A stretch of 39,234 bases of DNA from Actinoplanes couchii (GCF_016862075.1 NZ_BOMG01000131.1:1-39234), one strand, 5' to 3'; numbered from the stretch's first letter, positions 17,701 to 27,000 are shown. Numbers and translations: made by a program. Notes: a model not told the origin generated them from the sequence alone.

Positions 17701-18227
17701 CGGCGAGCCGCATGCGCAGGATCGCCGTCGTCGGGGCCGGAGGCGCGGGCAAGACCGTGCTCGCCAACCAGCTCGGCGCCCGGCTGGGAATCCCAGTGAC
17801 CCACCTGGATGCGCTGCGCTACGACACCGGCTGGAACCTGATCGCCGAGGACGAGTTCGCCGCCCGGCAGCGGGCGGCGGTCGCCGCCGACCGGTGGATC
17901 ACGGACGGGAACTCCCTGGCCACTCTGCCGATCCGGGCTGCGGCCGCGGCCGCCGTCATCGTGGTGGACCCGCCACCGCTGGTCTGTCTGTGGGGCATCC
18001 TGCAACGCCGGTGGCGTTACCGCGGAGGCCAGCACGCCGACGGTGTCTTCGACCGCATCACCTGGTTTTTCCTTCGATACGTGATCTTGTACCGGCGTCG
18101 GCACCTGCCCCGCACGCTGGCCTGCATCGCCCAGCACGGGCCGCACGCCACGGTGGTCCACCTGACCAGCCGTCGCCAGGCCGAAAATTTTGTGGCCCAG
18201 CTTTCCGGCCAGGAGGACGGCCGATGA
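17697..18227 (+). CDS. P-loop kinase / AAA-type small NTPase
   Basis: A 176-residue intact protein. The Walker A loop GAGGAGKT starts at about residue 13, followed by an LDALRYDTGWN segment and a WITDGN strand. VIVVDPPPLVCLWG resembles the Walker B-like strand of adenylate-kinase-like and DNA-topology-modulation (FlaR-type) proteins. It probably phosphorylates a nucleotide or small molecule; the substrate is unknown. ATG 17697 overlaps the phosphotransferase stop (ATGA), and its stop overlaps the exonuclease start in the same way. It is one of two intact members of this operon. Confidence 0.8.
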   Translation: MTASRMRRIAVVGAGGAGKTVLANQLGARLGIPVTHLDALRYDTGWNLIAEDEFAARQRAAVAADRWITDGNSLATLPIRAAAAAAVIVVDPPPLVCLWGILQRRWRYRGGQHADGVFDRITWFFLRYVILYRRRHLPRTLACIAQHGPHATVVHLTSRRQAENFVAQLSGQEDGR

Positions 18228-18869
18228 TCGACCTGTCGCGCTATGCGAGCGATCCGGCCTTCGCCGTGACCTGGATCGTCATCGACTTCGAGGGCAGCAC
18301 CCCCGCGGGTTTCCCGGCCGAACCGGTCGAAGTCGGCGCCGTGCTGCTGCGCCTGGACGGCGCGACGCTGGTTGAGGTGGGCCGGTTCGACGCGCTGATG
18401 CGACCGCCGGCACACGCTCCGTTCACCGCTTCTGCGAACGGCATCACGGCGGCGATGGTCGCCGGTCGTCCACCAGCAGGGACCGTCCTGGCGGGCTTCG
18501 ATGCCACCCTGGATGCTCCGCCGTACATCGCAGTCGCACACACGCCGCGACGGACGCCGGCATCATCGCCCGGTACGCGTCGGCGTGTCCTACCTCGCGG
18601 CGGCGCCGATGCTGTGCACCCGCAACCTCGCCCGGTGCGCCTACCCGGGGTTGACGTCGTACAGCCTCGACGCGGTGCTGACGCACACTCAACTGCCGGT
18701 CCCGGACGGGCGGCATCGCGCGCTTCCCGACGCGCTCGCCACCGCCGCGTTACTGAAGCGGCTGCTTACCGACGGTGCGGCCCGTCACCGATGGCCCCGG
18801 CTGAGTCAGCTTCATCAGATGGCCGGAGGGCCAGCACCCGCGACCACTCATCGTGTCGCCCTGTTCTGA
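18224..18869 (+). pseudogene. DEDDh 3'-5' exonuclease, two frameshifts
   Basis: The reconstructed protein of about 215 residues has exonuclease motif I as WIVIDFEGSTPAG (Asp-x-Glu), motif II as AH-AATDAG, and motif III as HRALPDALATA (His and Asp). It would remove 3' nucleotides from DNA or RNA. The frame breaks twice. At about 18540-18544 one missing A would restore the classic AHN before AATDAGIIARYASACP. At 18589-18590 one missing C would restore YLAAAPMLCTRNLAR. The rest runs to TGA 18867-18869. All catalytic residues are conserved after repair, so the lesions look recent or artefactual. Confidence 0.8.
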
Positions 18870-18895
18870 CCGCTAGTGACAGAGGAGAAGTCAGC

Positions 18896-19207
18896 GTGAA
18901 TTTGCCGAAATCCGCCGCATCGCCCGTGTCGGTACCGATGCATCCGGTGGACGTCTTCGTCCTACTGATCGACGCCGGCAAGGTGCTGCTCGATCTGCGC
19001 GCCGGCACCGGGTACGCCGACGGGCAGTGGGTGGCCCCGTCCGGGAAGCTGGAGGCAGGAGAGGACGTGGTCACTGCCATCCGCCGGAAAGCGATCGAGG
19101 AGATCGGCGTGCGCCTGGCCGGCGACGAGCCGCACTTCGCTGCGGTCGTGCATCACCGCAACCCCGAGCACGGCCGGATCGGTTTCGAGCTTCTCAGGAG
19201 GCGGTAG
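18896..19207 (+). CDS. Nudix hydrolase, C-terminally truncated
   Basis: GTG 18896 is preceded by AGAGGAG eight bases upstream. The 103-residue protein holds the Nudix box at about 58-80 (GKLEAGEDVVTAIRRKAIEE, then IGV), with Lys where the first Glu of REUxEE usually stands. Nudix enzymes hydrolyse nucleoside diphosphate derivatives. Family members of this type run about 150 residues. Here the fold stops after HGRIGFE with a short LLRRR tail, so the last strands and helix are missing. Both the Lys substitution and the truncation argue against full activity. It is the last gene of the plus-strand run. Confidence 0.75.
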   Translation: MNLPKSAASPVSVPMHPVDVFVLLIDAGKVLLDLRAGTGYADGQWVAPSGKLEAGEDVVTAIRRKAIEEIGVRLAGDEPHFAAVVHHRNPEHGRIGFELLRRR

Positions 19208-19342
19208 AGGTATCGACTGCCGTTCCCGTCGCGAGCTGGATCTTGGATCTTGCCTCGGCTTTTACGACGCCCGCCGCTTTTCGAGGACCGTCCGAGGGTC
19301 TGGTTGACACCTGGACGTCACGATTGGCCGATACTTCTGGCG

Positions 19343-22300
19343 TCAGACCGGCTCTGGGGCCGTCGCTTGCCGCGTGGTGTTGCGGCCGGCGCCCTTTGCG
19401 GCGTACAGGGCTGCGTCGACTCGAGAGAGGAGGCGATCGGTGTCTTCGGCACCATCCCAGGTTGCGTAACCTGCACTGCAGGTTTGTCCATCCGGGGTCG
19501 CTGCCCGGAGGCGGTCCAGTACGGCTGCCGCGGCATCGCCCTCACAGTCCACCAGAGCGATGGCGAATTCCTCGCCGCCCCATCGCACGAGCAGATCGCC
19601 GTCACGCAGAATCGTGTTGAAGGCGGTTGCGCTGCTGCGGAGAAGTTCGTCGCCAGCTGGATGGCCGTAGACATCGTTGTATCGCTTGAAGTGATCGAGG
19701 TCAAGGAGAGCGACGGTCAACGGCTCTGCTGTTCGCCGGGCGCGGGCAAGTAGACGCGGAAGTTCGGTGTGCCACGCACGTCTGTTGGACAGGCCAGTGA
19801 GGGCGTCAGTGTGGGCCAAGTGTTCCAGTCGTTTTAGAAGGCGTTCGTGGACCAGCGCCAGTGCCGTCTCCTCGGCGAGTAGGGCGACCGCCCGGGCTTC
19901 ATGACCGGCGACGGGATCACTCTTGTGCTGCCAGAACGCCGCCAGGACGGCTATGACGTTGCCGTCGGCGACTATTGGTTGCCATAGGGACGATCCGCTC
20001 TTCACCAGTTCCCGGACCTGGGCTGGCACTCGGGGGTCCGCTTGCGTGTCGGTGACGAAGGCAGCGCTAGCGGTTCGGCGGGTTTCGGTGATCAGGTCAG
20101 AGTGCTGGGGTGCGATGCAGGTTCCTGTCGGGATGGTGCCGAGCGCGGCCGTGATGGACATGTGAGGTGGCGGTTGCGCGGAGTCGGGTTCCAGCAGGGC
20201 GACGGAGTCTGCCTCTGCCAAATGACGGACCGCAGACACGATGGTGGCGCGGGCGTCGTCTCCGCTACGAACTCGGTGGGAGACGGCCACGATGGCGGTA
20301 AGCAGCTGTTCGGCCTGGTGTGCTTGTTGCGCGGCAGCGTTTTGTTGCTCGGCTAGCCGGTGTCGGTCAGTGATATTGGTGCTGATGCCATCGGCGAAAA
20401 GCCGGCTTCCTTCACGTCGAGGGCTGGCACGGGTCCACACCCAGCGTATGACTTCGTCGTAGCCGTGAACGCGGCATTCGATCTCTGCCGGCCGGCCGGC
20501 AGATACGGCTGCATGGAAGGCGGCGAAGCCGAGGAGGTCGTCTGGGTGTATTCGGGCAGCGAGTTCAGCTGCCATGTCGGCGCCGGTGGGCAGGGGGGCA
20601 CCGAAGACCCCGGATCCATCTGGGCTGGCGAACACCGACCTCACCACTCCGTCGGCGAGGACTTCGACAGTCCACACATAGTCATTAACCCGGTCGATTA
20701 CCCGGTCGAAGTCGCGGCGGACCGCCGATAGAGCGAGAGTGAGATCCTCGGTGTGCCGTCGAGAAACGAATCGGCCCAGGTGGGCGCAGCTGGTATTTAG
20801 CATGGCAGCGGTCCCTTCGTCGTAAAGGGCATGTCCGCCGGTGGCGAAAGCCATCACGCCGAGTACCCGGCTCTCCGAGCGGACAGGAACACCGAGGCAG
20901 GCGCCAGCGCCTGCTGACCCTGTCCAGAGTTCGGTGTCGCGTCGCCACACCTGTGTGGCCAACGTCTGCGCCACGTCGGGTGGGAAGACAGCGTTGGGCA
21001 GGCAGTGAGTGCTCTGCACGCTGATGTGATCTTGGCTCTCATCAACGTGCCAATATTGCCCGGCGATCCAGCCCAGTGTTCGGGTGATCGCGGTGACCGC
21101 CCCGGCAGTCGCCTCTTCGGCACTAGTCGCATCGGCCAGCGTCCGAGTAACTGCCAATTGAGCCTGATTGAGTAGCTCGGCATGATGCCGCTCGGTGAGG
21201 TCGTGCATTGCCACGACAGCGCCGAGCCGCTGCCCGTCGCTGCTGTCTATAGGTTCGGCGTTGGCGACAAACCGGCGAGGCATCCGACCGGGGCGCCGTA
21301 CTACCAGACTCTGCCCTCGCACGACCTCGCCGGTGAACGCCCGTGCCAAAGGCACCTCGCCAGGAGTGAGCAGTGTGTACCCATCCTCGGCGTAAAGATT
21401 GAAGGTTTCGGGCCAATGGTCGCTGTCGAGGGAGGTGGCGTCCACTCCGTGGATGTATCGCGCCGCCCGGTTGAACAGATTCAACCTGCCGGCACTGTCG
21501 CAGGCAACGACTCCCGTATCAAGGGTGTCCAGCAGCGCCTGCAGAAAACCGCGTTCCGGCCCAGGCCCCTGCTGCTTCGGGGCGTGGCATCCTGGTGCTA
21601 CGAAGGTCTCTTCCCTGACGAAGAGGTGAAAGTGGGTGACCCCGAGATCAGAGGTGGTCTGAACCGTCACTTCAGCGGGGAACTCCTGGCCCGCGCTGTC
21701 GACGAGTATTCGCTTGAGACGGGCAGAGTCAGGACCCTGGGTGGCAGCTCGGATCACGTCAGCGAAGAATCCGGGTTGCAACTCGGTCGGCGCGATCAGA
21801 ACAGCAAAGGGCTTTCCCAGTGCTTTCGACGTGGAGTGACCGAACATCGTCTCGGCCGCCTCATTCCACATGGTCACCCGAGCTTGGTCATCCACAGAGA
21901 TGTACGGGTCACGAGCATCGGCGAGGATGCTCTGGAAATGAGCTGCCAACCGTAGCTTCACCGCTTGCGAGCGCAGCGCCACAATCTGCGGTTCGATCGC
22001 TGTCGCGAAATCCTGCAGCATCTTCATCTGCCCCGACGACCAGTGGCGCGGCCGGCGATCGATTACACACAAAGACCCGAAGACTGATCGTTGCGGTGTC
22101 CGTAGGGGCAGGACCAGATACGCCGCCGCACCGTCATCTGCGGTCGGTAACTCGTCAGCAAGCTGCACGTCAGCACGCGCATCCGCGATGGCGACCGGCT
22201 GGTGCTGCTCAAAAGCGCGCCGGTGGTAGAGGTATGCCAGCCGCATCAACCACGCTCCCTCTGGTCCTGGCCCGTTGGGAACTGGTGGCGCGGCATCCGA

Positions 22301-22468
22301 AGCGAACCAGATATGGGCGAGGTGGGCATCGAGCAACTGCGCCGCAAGGGCCGCCAGTGCAGGCGCGCGTTCAGCGGACGTAGTAAGACCGGACGGCTGC
22401 CAAAGACGAGGGGCGCCGATGTCGTCCGACGCTCCCGGCGCGAACCTGCCATCTCGTCTGTCCCCCAT
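19343..22468 (-). CDS. Multi-sensor GAF/PAS diguanylate cyclase
   Basis: A 1041-residue cytoplasmic protein. Approximate order: GAF (25-170), PAS (175-290), PAS (305-430), GAF (435-570), PAS (585-700), GAF (715-870), GGDEF (880-1035). The active loop GGEEF is at residue 964, and the inhibitory RxxD site (RDGD) sits exactly five residues before it, so it should make cyclic di-GMP under product feedback. The segment LDLDHFKRYNDVYGH is intact. ATG 22468 has GGAGAGGG just upstream. No membrane helices are seen. Inputs are unknown; PAS/GAF domains may bind haem, flavin or small ligands. An EAL protein follows upstream on the same strand. Confidence 0.93.
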   Translation of the reverse strand: MGDRRDGRFAPGASDDIGAPRLWQPSGLTTSAERAPALAALAAQLLDAHLAHIWFASDAAPPVPNGPGPEGAWLMRLAYLYHRRAFEQHQPVAIADARADVQLADELPTADDGAAAYLVLPLRTPQRSVFGSLCVIDRRPRHWSSGQMKMLQDFATAIEPQIVALRSQAVKLRLAAHFQSILADARDPYISVDDQARVTMWNEAAETMFGHSTSKALGKPFAVLIAPTELQPGFFADVIRAATQGPDSARLKRILVDSAGQEFPAEVTVQTTSDLGVTHFHLFVREETFVAPGCHAPKQQGPGPERGFLQALLDTLDTGVVACDSAGRLNLFNRAARYIHGVDATSLDSDHWPETFNLYAEDGYTLLTPGEVPLARAFTGEVVRGQSLVVRRPGRMPRRFVANAEPIDSSDGQRLGAVVAMHDLTERHHAELLNQAQLAVTRTLADATSAEEATAGAVTAITRTLGWIAGQYWHVDESQDHISVQSTHCLPNAVFPPDVAQTLATQVWRRDTELWTGSAGAGACLGVPVRSESRVLGVMAFATGGHALYDEGTAAMLNTSCAHLGRFVSRRHTEDLTLALSAVRRDFDRVIDRVNDYVWTVEVLADGVVRSVFASPDGSGVFGAPLPTGADMAAELAARIHPDDLLGFAAFHAAVSAGRPAEIECRVHGYDEVIRWVWTRASPRREGSRLFADGISTNITDRHRLAEQQNAAAQQAHQAEQLLTAIVAVSHRVRSGDDARATIVSAVRHLAEADSVALLEPDSAQPPPHMSITAALGTIPTGTCIAPQHSDLITETRRTASAAFVTDTQADPRVPAQVRELVKSGSSLWQPIVADGNVIAVLAAFWQHKSDPVAGHEARAVALLAEETALALVHERLLKRLEHLAHTDALTGLSNRRAWHTELPRLLARARRTAEPLTVALLDLDHFKRYNDVYGHPAGDELLRSSATAFNTILRDGDLLVRWGGEEFAIALVDCEGDAAAAVLDRLRAATPDGQTCSAGYATWDGAEDTDRLLSRVDAALYAAKGAGRNTTRQATAPEPV

Positions 22469-23322
22469 ACCCTCTCCATTCGGCTATCCGGGTGAATGAC
22501 TGAACCGGCCGGGCGGCCGCCGGAAGGAAAGGCGCAGCACATGCCTACCTTCATCAGCCAGCAGGGCGGGCCAGCATCGGGCTTCTTCATTGCCATCCGG
22601 CCCACCTCAACAGCACCTGCAGCAGACGGCCCCCATTCGCGGCCTTTCCGGTAGAGCAGACGTCGCTGGCTTCAACGAAGATCGATCGAAGAAGTTGTTT
22701 GGAACGTTGGTCGATCGTTGGATGTGTTCAGCCCGGCCAGGCCGGGTGGGCAGGCCGGCAGGGCGAGCGCGGTGAATGCAGCGGAGACTCATCATCGACG
22801 GTGTTCGCCGATGGCGAGTGCGGAGCGTCTACGGGCGCAGTTTTAAATGGAGGCCGGCGACCACGATCTGGCGGTGCGATCGGGACGTGATCCGCGGATC
22901 GGTCGGCGGCGTGTTTGAGTCGGCTGTGATCGACTGGTTCGTACACCGTTCGAGGTAGTGCCAGGCCACCGGGAACAGGTCGCTGGGGAACAGCGGGTTA
23001 CACCGGGCTGGCGTCAATCATCGCCTCGACCGGCATCGTGTTGAGCATGGTGAAGGCGCCGATTAGGGACGGCAGGTCACCGGCGCATCCTGCGCGGGCG
23101 GACAGCGTCACCTAGATGAACGGGTCGCGCTGGTAGATGGCCCGGTATACGTACGTCAGGCTCCAGCGACATGGATGCGGGTTTCCGGCGACGGCCAGCG
23201 ATCACTGGCGCCTATCGGGCCGTATTGCCTAGCAACGGCATGAACCGCTGCCCCGTCGGTAGACAGTGGCGTGTCGTCTCCCCACCATGCTCGACAATTT
23301 CAGTGGAGTTGGTTGATTGATT
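22469..23322. other. 850-base region with IS scrap and decayed coding sequence
   Basis: At about 22724-22800 there is a stretch resembling the remnant at 2480-2610 (a GTGTTCAGCC block plus a GAGCGCGGTGAA block). Between about 22920 and 23180 the minus strand reads protein-like pieces, YVYRAIYQRDPFI, then TAG, then VTLSARAGCAGDLPSLIGAF. After a frame change it reads NPLFPSDLFPVAWHYLER. These look like one dead gene of unknown family. A short plus-strand frame at 22541 is listed separately. Confidence 0.4.
22541..22654 (+). CDS. Possible 37-residue small protein
   Basis: ATG 22541 follows GGAAGGAAAGG with an eight-base spacer, an unusually good ribosome-binding site for this window. It encodes a 37-residue peptide (MPTFISQQGGPASGFFIAIR, then a Pro/Ala/Ser-rich tail) ending at TAG. 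It is divergent from the GGDEF gene. There is no homology I recognise; it may be chance. Confidence 0.25.
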   Translation: MPTFISQQGGPASGFFIAIRPTSTAPAADGPHSRPFR

Positions 23323-24519
23323 CTACTTCGGCCGGCGTGGCTTCAGCCTCTGCAGAATGACGCGGCCAATCAGGGCCACCTCGTCGGGGTCCTCGGTGTG
23401 CAGCACATCGCCGTCGTTCTGGTGACACAGCGCCATCGAATAGTTCGGGGTCATGACGACCAGGCAACCTTCGCCGGTAAATGGAGTGCCTTCGCTGTCG
23501 GGACTAAGCAGGGCGGTGTAGAGGGCCAGTCTGCTCACCCGGTCGACCTGCGGCTGCCAGCGGGCTAGGACGTCGGGAGTGCAATAAGAGCCGAGGACGA
23601 CCGCGTGGCGCTGACCGTCGATGACGCTCGCCGCTCGTTCCATCGCTCGTCGGGCTGCAGCGTCATCGAGGCGGCGGCATCCGGCGGCCGCCGCGACCTC
23701 ATGTGGGCTGCCGGTGGGCTGGTGCTGTCCGGGCCGGGCGGGGCGCAGGCCGTCCGTGGTGGCGATATCCTGAAGGTGCAGGTCGATCGGTGGCGCTGGC
23801 CGGCCGAAATGCCAACCCTGACCCCAGTGCGCGCCGAGGGACCGAGCCGTGACGACGTCCGCGGCGGTCTCGATGCCCTCGGCGATGATGCGGGCGCCCG
23901 TGCGGCGGGCGGTGGAGCTCACCACTCCGCAGATCTCCGCCGTCGCCACTGCGGACGGATGCCGCAATAGGTGCATATCCAGCTTTATCACGTCCGGATC
24001 GACCAGCGGCAGGAATGCCAGCGACATCGGGTCAGCTCCAACGTCATCAAGAGCGATGGCGTTGCCCAGGCGGTGTGAGAGTTCCGCGATGTCGAGTAGC
24101 GCAGCCGGTACTGTCGGCAACGCCCGTTCGGTGAATTCGGTGACGACCCGAAACGGCAGCCCGCTGAGCAGCATCGTGAGCAAGCGGGCGGACAGCGGCT
24201 GGTCCAGCACAGCAGGTTCGGCGTTGAGGAAGACCAGCGGCGGCGGCTGCCGCAACGTCAGAGCAGACTCCAGGGCGCGTTCGGCGCACAGCATGTCCAT
24301 CGCGCCGAGCAGGCCCGCCCGGCTCGCCGCCGCGAACAACTGGTCGGGACGCTGCAGCGGTGTATCGGCCGGGCCGCGCGCGAGCGCCTCAACCCCCATC
24401 ACCGCGCCGGTGGTCAAATCGACTATCGGCTGTAAAACTGGCGCCACCCGGCGCTCTTGTATCACGTGCATCGTGAACGCGACGTCGGCCGCGATCCCGT
24501 TGTCCGCCGCGAGCTGCAC
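23323..24519 (-). CDS. EAL-domain cyclic di-GMP phosphodiesterase with C-terminal sensor
   Basis: Probably hydrolyses cyclic di-GMP. The EAL domain spans about 15-250, with catalytic residues all visible: E44 in VEALAR, N99, E128 (VVTEFTE), D158-D159 (LDDVGAD), K179 (VIKLD), E214 (AEGIE) and Q234 (GQGWHFGRP). The loop reads DDVG rather than DDFG. Residues about 285-375 resemble a DICT-type sensory domain found in cyclic-di-GMP proteins; this part is less certain. GTG 24519 follows a G-run. It is the likely counter-enzyme of the adjacent GGDEF proteins. Confidence 0.9.
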   Translation of the reverse strand: MQLAADNGIAADVAFTMHVIQERRVAPVLQPIVDLTTGAVMGVEALARGPADTPLQRPDQLFAAASRAGLLGAMDMLCAERALESALTLRQPPPLVFLNAEPAVLDQPLSARLLTMLLSGLPFRVVTEFTERALPTVPAALLDIAELSHRLGNAIALDDVGADPMSLAFLPLVDPDVIKLDMHLLRHPSAVATAEICGVVSSTARRTGARIIAEGIETAADVVTARSLGAHWGQGWHFGRPAPPIDLHLQDIATTDGLRPARPGQHQPTGSPHEVAAAAGCRRLDDAAARRAMERAASVIDGQRHAVVLGSYCTPDVLARWQPQVDRVSRLALYTALLSPDSEGTPFTGEGCLVVMTPNYSMALCHQNDGDVLHTEDPDEVALIGRVILQRLKPRRPK

Positions 24520-25529
24520 TATGCGCCCCCCGTCGTGGGTACCTTCTTTGGTCCTATCGGCACGCCAGCCACCGTATGAACCTCTTACAGCAATCAGTTA
24601 CACGCCGAAAAACCCCGGCGAATCTCGCAGGTATCACCGGCCTCACACACCACGTCCATCCGACTCTTCATCGTCGGCTCAGTGCCACCCATGACATTGT
24701 GGCCGTGCATGGTAGGAGCACAACGATCGCCATTCTGGTGTCTTGTATGGAGTTCCGACGATATGTACGCGCGGGCCGGCAGTCAACAGGTCGCGGGCTC
24801 CAGCCATTAATGCGGCGCCGACCGATGGTTTCGTCCATACCCTGGTGCTTGAGCGGCGACCTTCCGGCAGTCGCCGGGGCTGGAAAGAGCCGCTGAATAG
24901 AGTCATCGGTGTCTCGGCTATCGCCGGATCGCCCGGTTCTGCGTGTACAACTGCAGCCCGTCCATGTGTGGCGGTCCCCGACGTGGGGCTTCAGCTCCGC
25001 TAGCACCTTCACGCGATCCAACTCGTCCTCAGCGACCAGGACACCAGTCAATCGCACACCTCCTTCGCCTCGGACACAACCTCTCGCCCCCGAACCCTGT
25101 AGCGGCCACCAGAGGCCCCGCAGGCCGCCACCCCGTATTGCACGGTGTTAAGTCATTGGAGAGGGTCGTATCTGGGCGCTGCGGGCCTAGGCGGCATCGG
25201 TGGATTGCGTGCCGGTCTGGTGGAGGGCGTTTGCGGGCCCTCTCGACGGGGACCGAACGAGTTTTTCGTCCGGCACTCCGGAGCAGGCGATCATGGCCGC
25301 CGCCGAGCTGGCCACCAGCGCCGCCAAAGTACGGCTTTCCCCGATCAGCATGCGCCGGGTGCACACCATCGCCCGTTTCGTTCTCGATGGTCGCCGACCA
25401 TGTCGAGACAAACCAGCCTGAACCCACCCTTGGCTGTCAGACTGACGCTGGCGGCCGCGGCTGGCGCCTTCCCGGTGCTATGCCGCCAAAGGCCACTAGC
25501 CTGGCAGCGCAGGTGGCTGTAACTTAGCC
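24520..25529. other. 1-kb region without a confident gene
   Basis: Frames here are open on both strands but change character often. On the minus strand a short protein-like piece (GVLVAEDELDRVKVLAELKP) lies near 24970-25057. On the plus strand a piece (AIMAAAELATSAAKVRLSPI) lies near 25290-25350. Neither has a start, a ribosome-binding site and a stop that make a sensible gene. They may be decayed genes, so no product is assigned. Confidence 0.35.
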
Positions 25530-26672
25530 TCATGCAGCTTCATGAGGGAATCCAATTTCAGTACTTATAGTGCGTTCTCCGTCATACGGTGACGGCTGCC
25601 CTTGAGCGCTTTTCCGGCTCCGGCGCTTCTCCTGATACATCGCCTGATCGGCAATGTAAGTTAACGCATCAAGAGAGGCTTCATCACCTGATGGTCGATA
25701 TGCCGATCCGATTGCAACGCCCACGGTGACAAAATTATCGCCGACTCTAATAGGACTATTAATTTCCTCACGAAGTCGGCAGATGAGGTCATCGGCTCCG
25801 CCGGGAGTGGCATGAGGGAGAAGCACCTGGAATTCGTCACCACCCAGCCGGCCGGCGAGGTCTTCAGCACCAATACACGCTCGTATACGGTATGCGGTCT
25901 GCCGTAATACCTCGTCTCCAGCAGCGTGCCCAAGGCTGTCGTTAATCTGCTTGAATCCATTGAGATCGAGCAGAAGACAGGTGAGTTGGTGGCCAATCTT
26001 GCTATCAGCGAATTCGGCCAGCCGGTTACGGTTTGGTAGTCCGGTGAGCGGATCGTGGCTGGCTTGGTGCTTCAGGGCATCTTTCGCCTGGTCGAGTTCA
26101 GCCACACGGCGGCCAAACGCGCCGGATTGAGTGCCGCTGATGAAAGCTACCATCAGGTGGATGATAACGGCGAAAACCAAGTCGCCAGGTGCCGGAGGGC
26201 GCTCGCCGCGCGAGAGCACGAGAGGCAGAAAGGCGGATGTCGCCGCCCAGGCAAGAAGCGCACCGGGCAATTTGAAACGAAGCGAGCCAGCGACTATGGG
26301 AATGATCAGGCCGGTCCACGTTGTGGTCTCGACGTAGTTATGCAAGCCTGCAACTAATGCACACATAACGACCGTATCGGCGATGACTTGAGCGGCGCTA
26401 AACCAGCCATAGTGACGGTTGGCAGGCCTCCAGAAATTGATTGCTCCCAGGGTCTCGGCAGCGATCATGGCCGCGATCATGCCCAAGCACACCGTGGTCA
26501 ACGAAGCCGGCACTCCGTGAGAAGGTGCGTCGAAAACGTCCGCCATCAGCATGGTGGTGAGTAAGATCCCGCCGCCGCGCGCAAACAACTGCCCTCCCTC
26601 AACGGTTCGGCGATGACGCATCAAGGAGGGGTCGGCGCACCTGGTCATCCTCTTCTCATCGGCACCACCCAT
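25530..26672 (-). CDS. Membrane-bound GGDEF protein
   Basis: A 380-residue protein. The N-terminal 175 or so residues hold about five or six membrane helices (LTTVCLGMIAAMIAAETLG, QVIADTVVMCALVAGL, GLIIPIVAGSLRF, LLAWAATSAFLPLVL, LVFAVIIHLMVAFISG). This is a membrane sensor module not matched to a named MASE type. GGDEF follows from about residue 205 (DPLTGLPNRN), with the loop GGDEF at 277. The I-site is degenerate (GAED: Asp kept, Arg lost). Start ATG 26672 is chosen for length; ATG 26648 directly follows AGAAGAGG and is the alternative. Base composition is lower in GC than average here. Confidence 0.85.
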   Translation of the reverse strand: MGGADEKRMTRCADPSLMRHRRTVEGGQLFARGGGILLTTMLMADVFDAPSHGVPASLTTVCLGMIAAMIAAETLGAINFWRPANRHYGWFSAAQVIADTVVMCALVAGLHNYVETTTWTGLIIPIVAGSLRFKLPGALLAWAATSAFLPLVLSRGERPPAPGDLVFAVIIHLMVAFISGTQSGAFGRRVAELDQAKDALKHQASHDPLTGLPNRNRLAEFADSKIGHQLTCLLLDLNGFKQINDSLGHAAGDEVLRQTAYRIRACIGAEDLAGRLGGDEFQVLLPHATPGGADDLICRLREEINSPIRVGDNFVTVGVAIGSAYRPSGDEASLDALTYIADQAMYQEKRRSRKSAQGQPSPYDGERTISTEIGFPHEAA

Positions 26673-26808
26673 GTCGACCTGAGGAGGGCGGGTCGGCGCC
26701 GTAGGGCTGATACGGCATAGGCACAGACTCCGCCTGCCAGGAAGCAGCCGGGTTACGTCCGCTGAGATTGTGTACGAGCTGGCGATAGCTGATCCGTATG
26801 GGTTGAGG

Positions 26809-27000
26809 CTATGCGGCGGGTTCGGTGTCCTGGCCGGCGGTGATCGGTGTGGGGCGGGCTTTGCGGAGCACTTCCGGGCCCACGTAGCGACGTTCTTCGA
26901 CCCATTCGTCGGTCTGCTGGGCCATCCGGCCCCAGCAAGGCAGCTGGCCGAGGCTCGGCTCGGGCAGATCCGACGTCGTGGGGTTGTACCTGCCGGAAAT
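26809..27000 (-). mobile_element. IS256-type transposase remnant (C-terminal end)
   Basis: The minus strand reads about 60 residues ending at TAG (26809-26811), with WGRMAQQTDEWVEERRYVGP then EVLRKAR. This is the pattern of the C-terminus of mutator/IS256-family transposases from actinomycetes. No N-terminal catalytic part is present. It abuts the next IS remnant directly. Confidence 0.55.
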
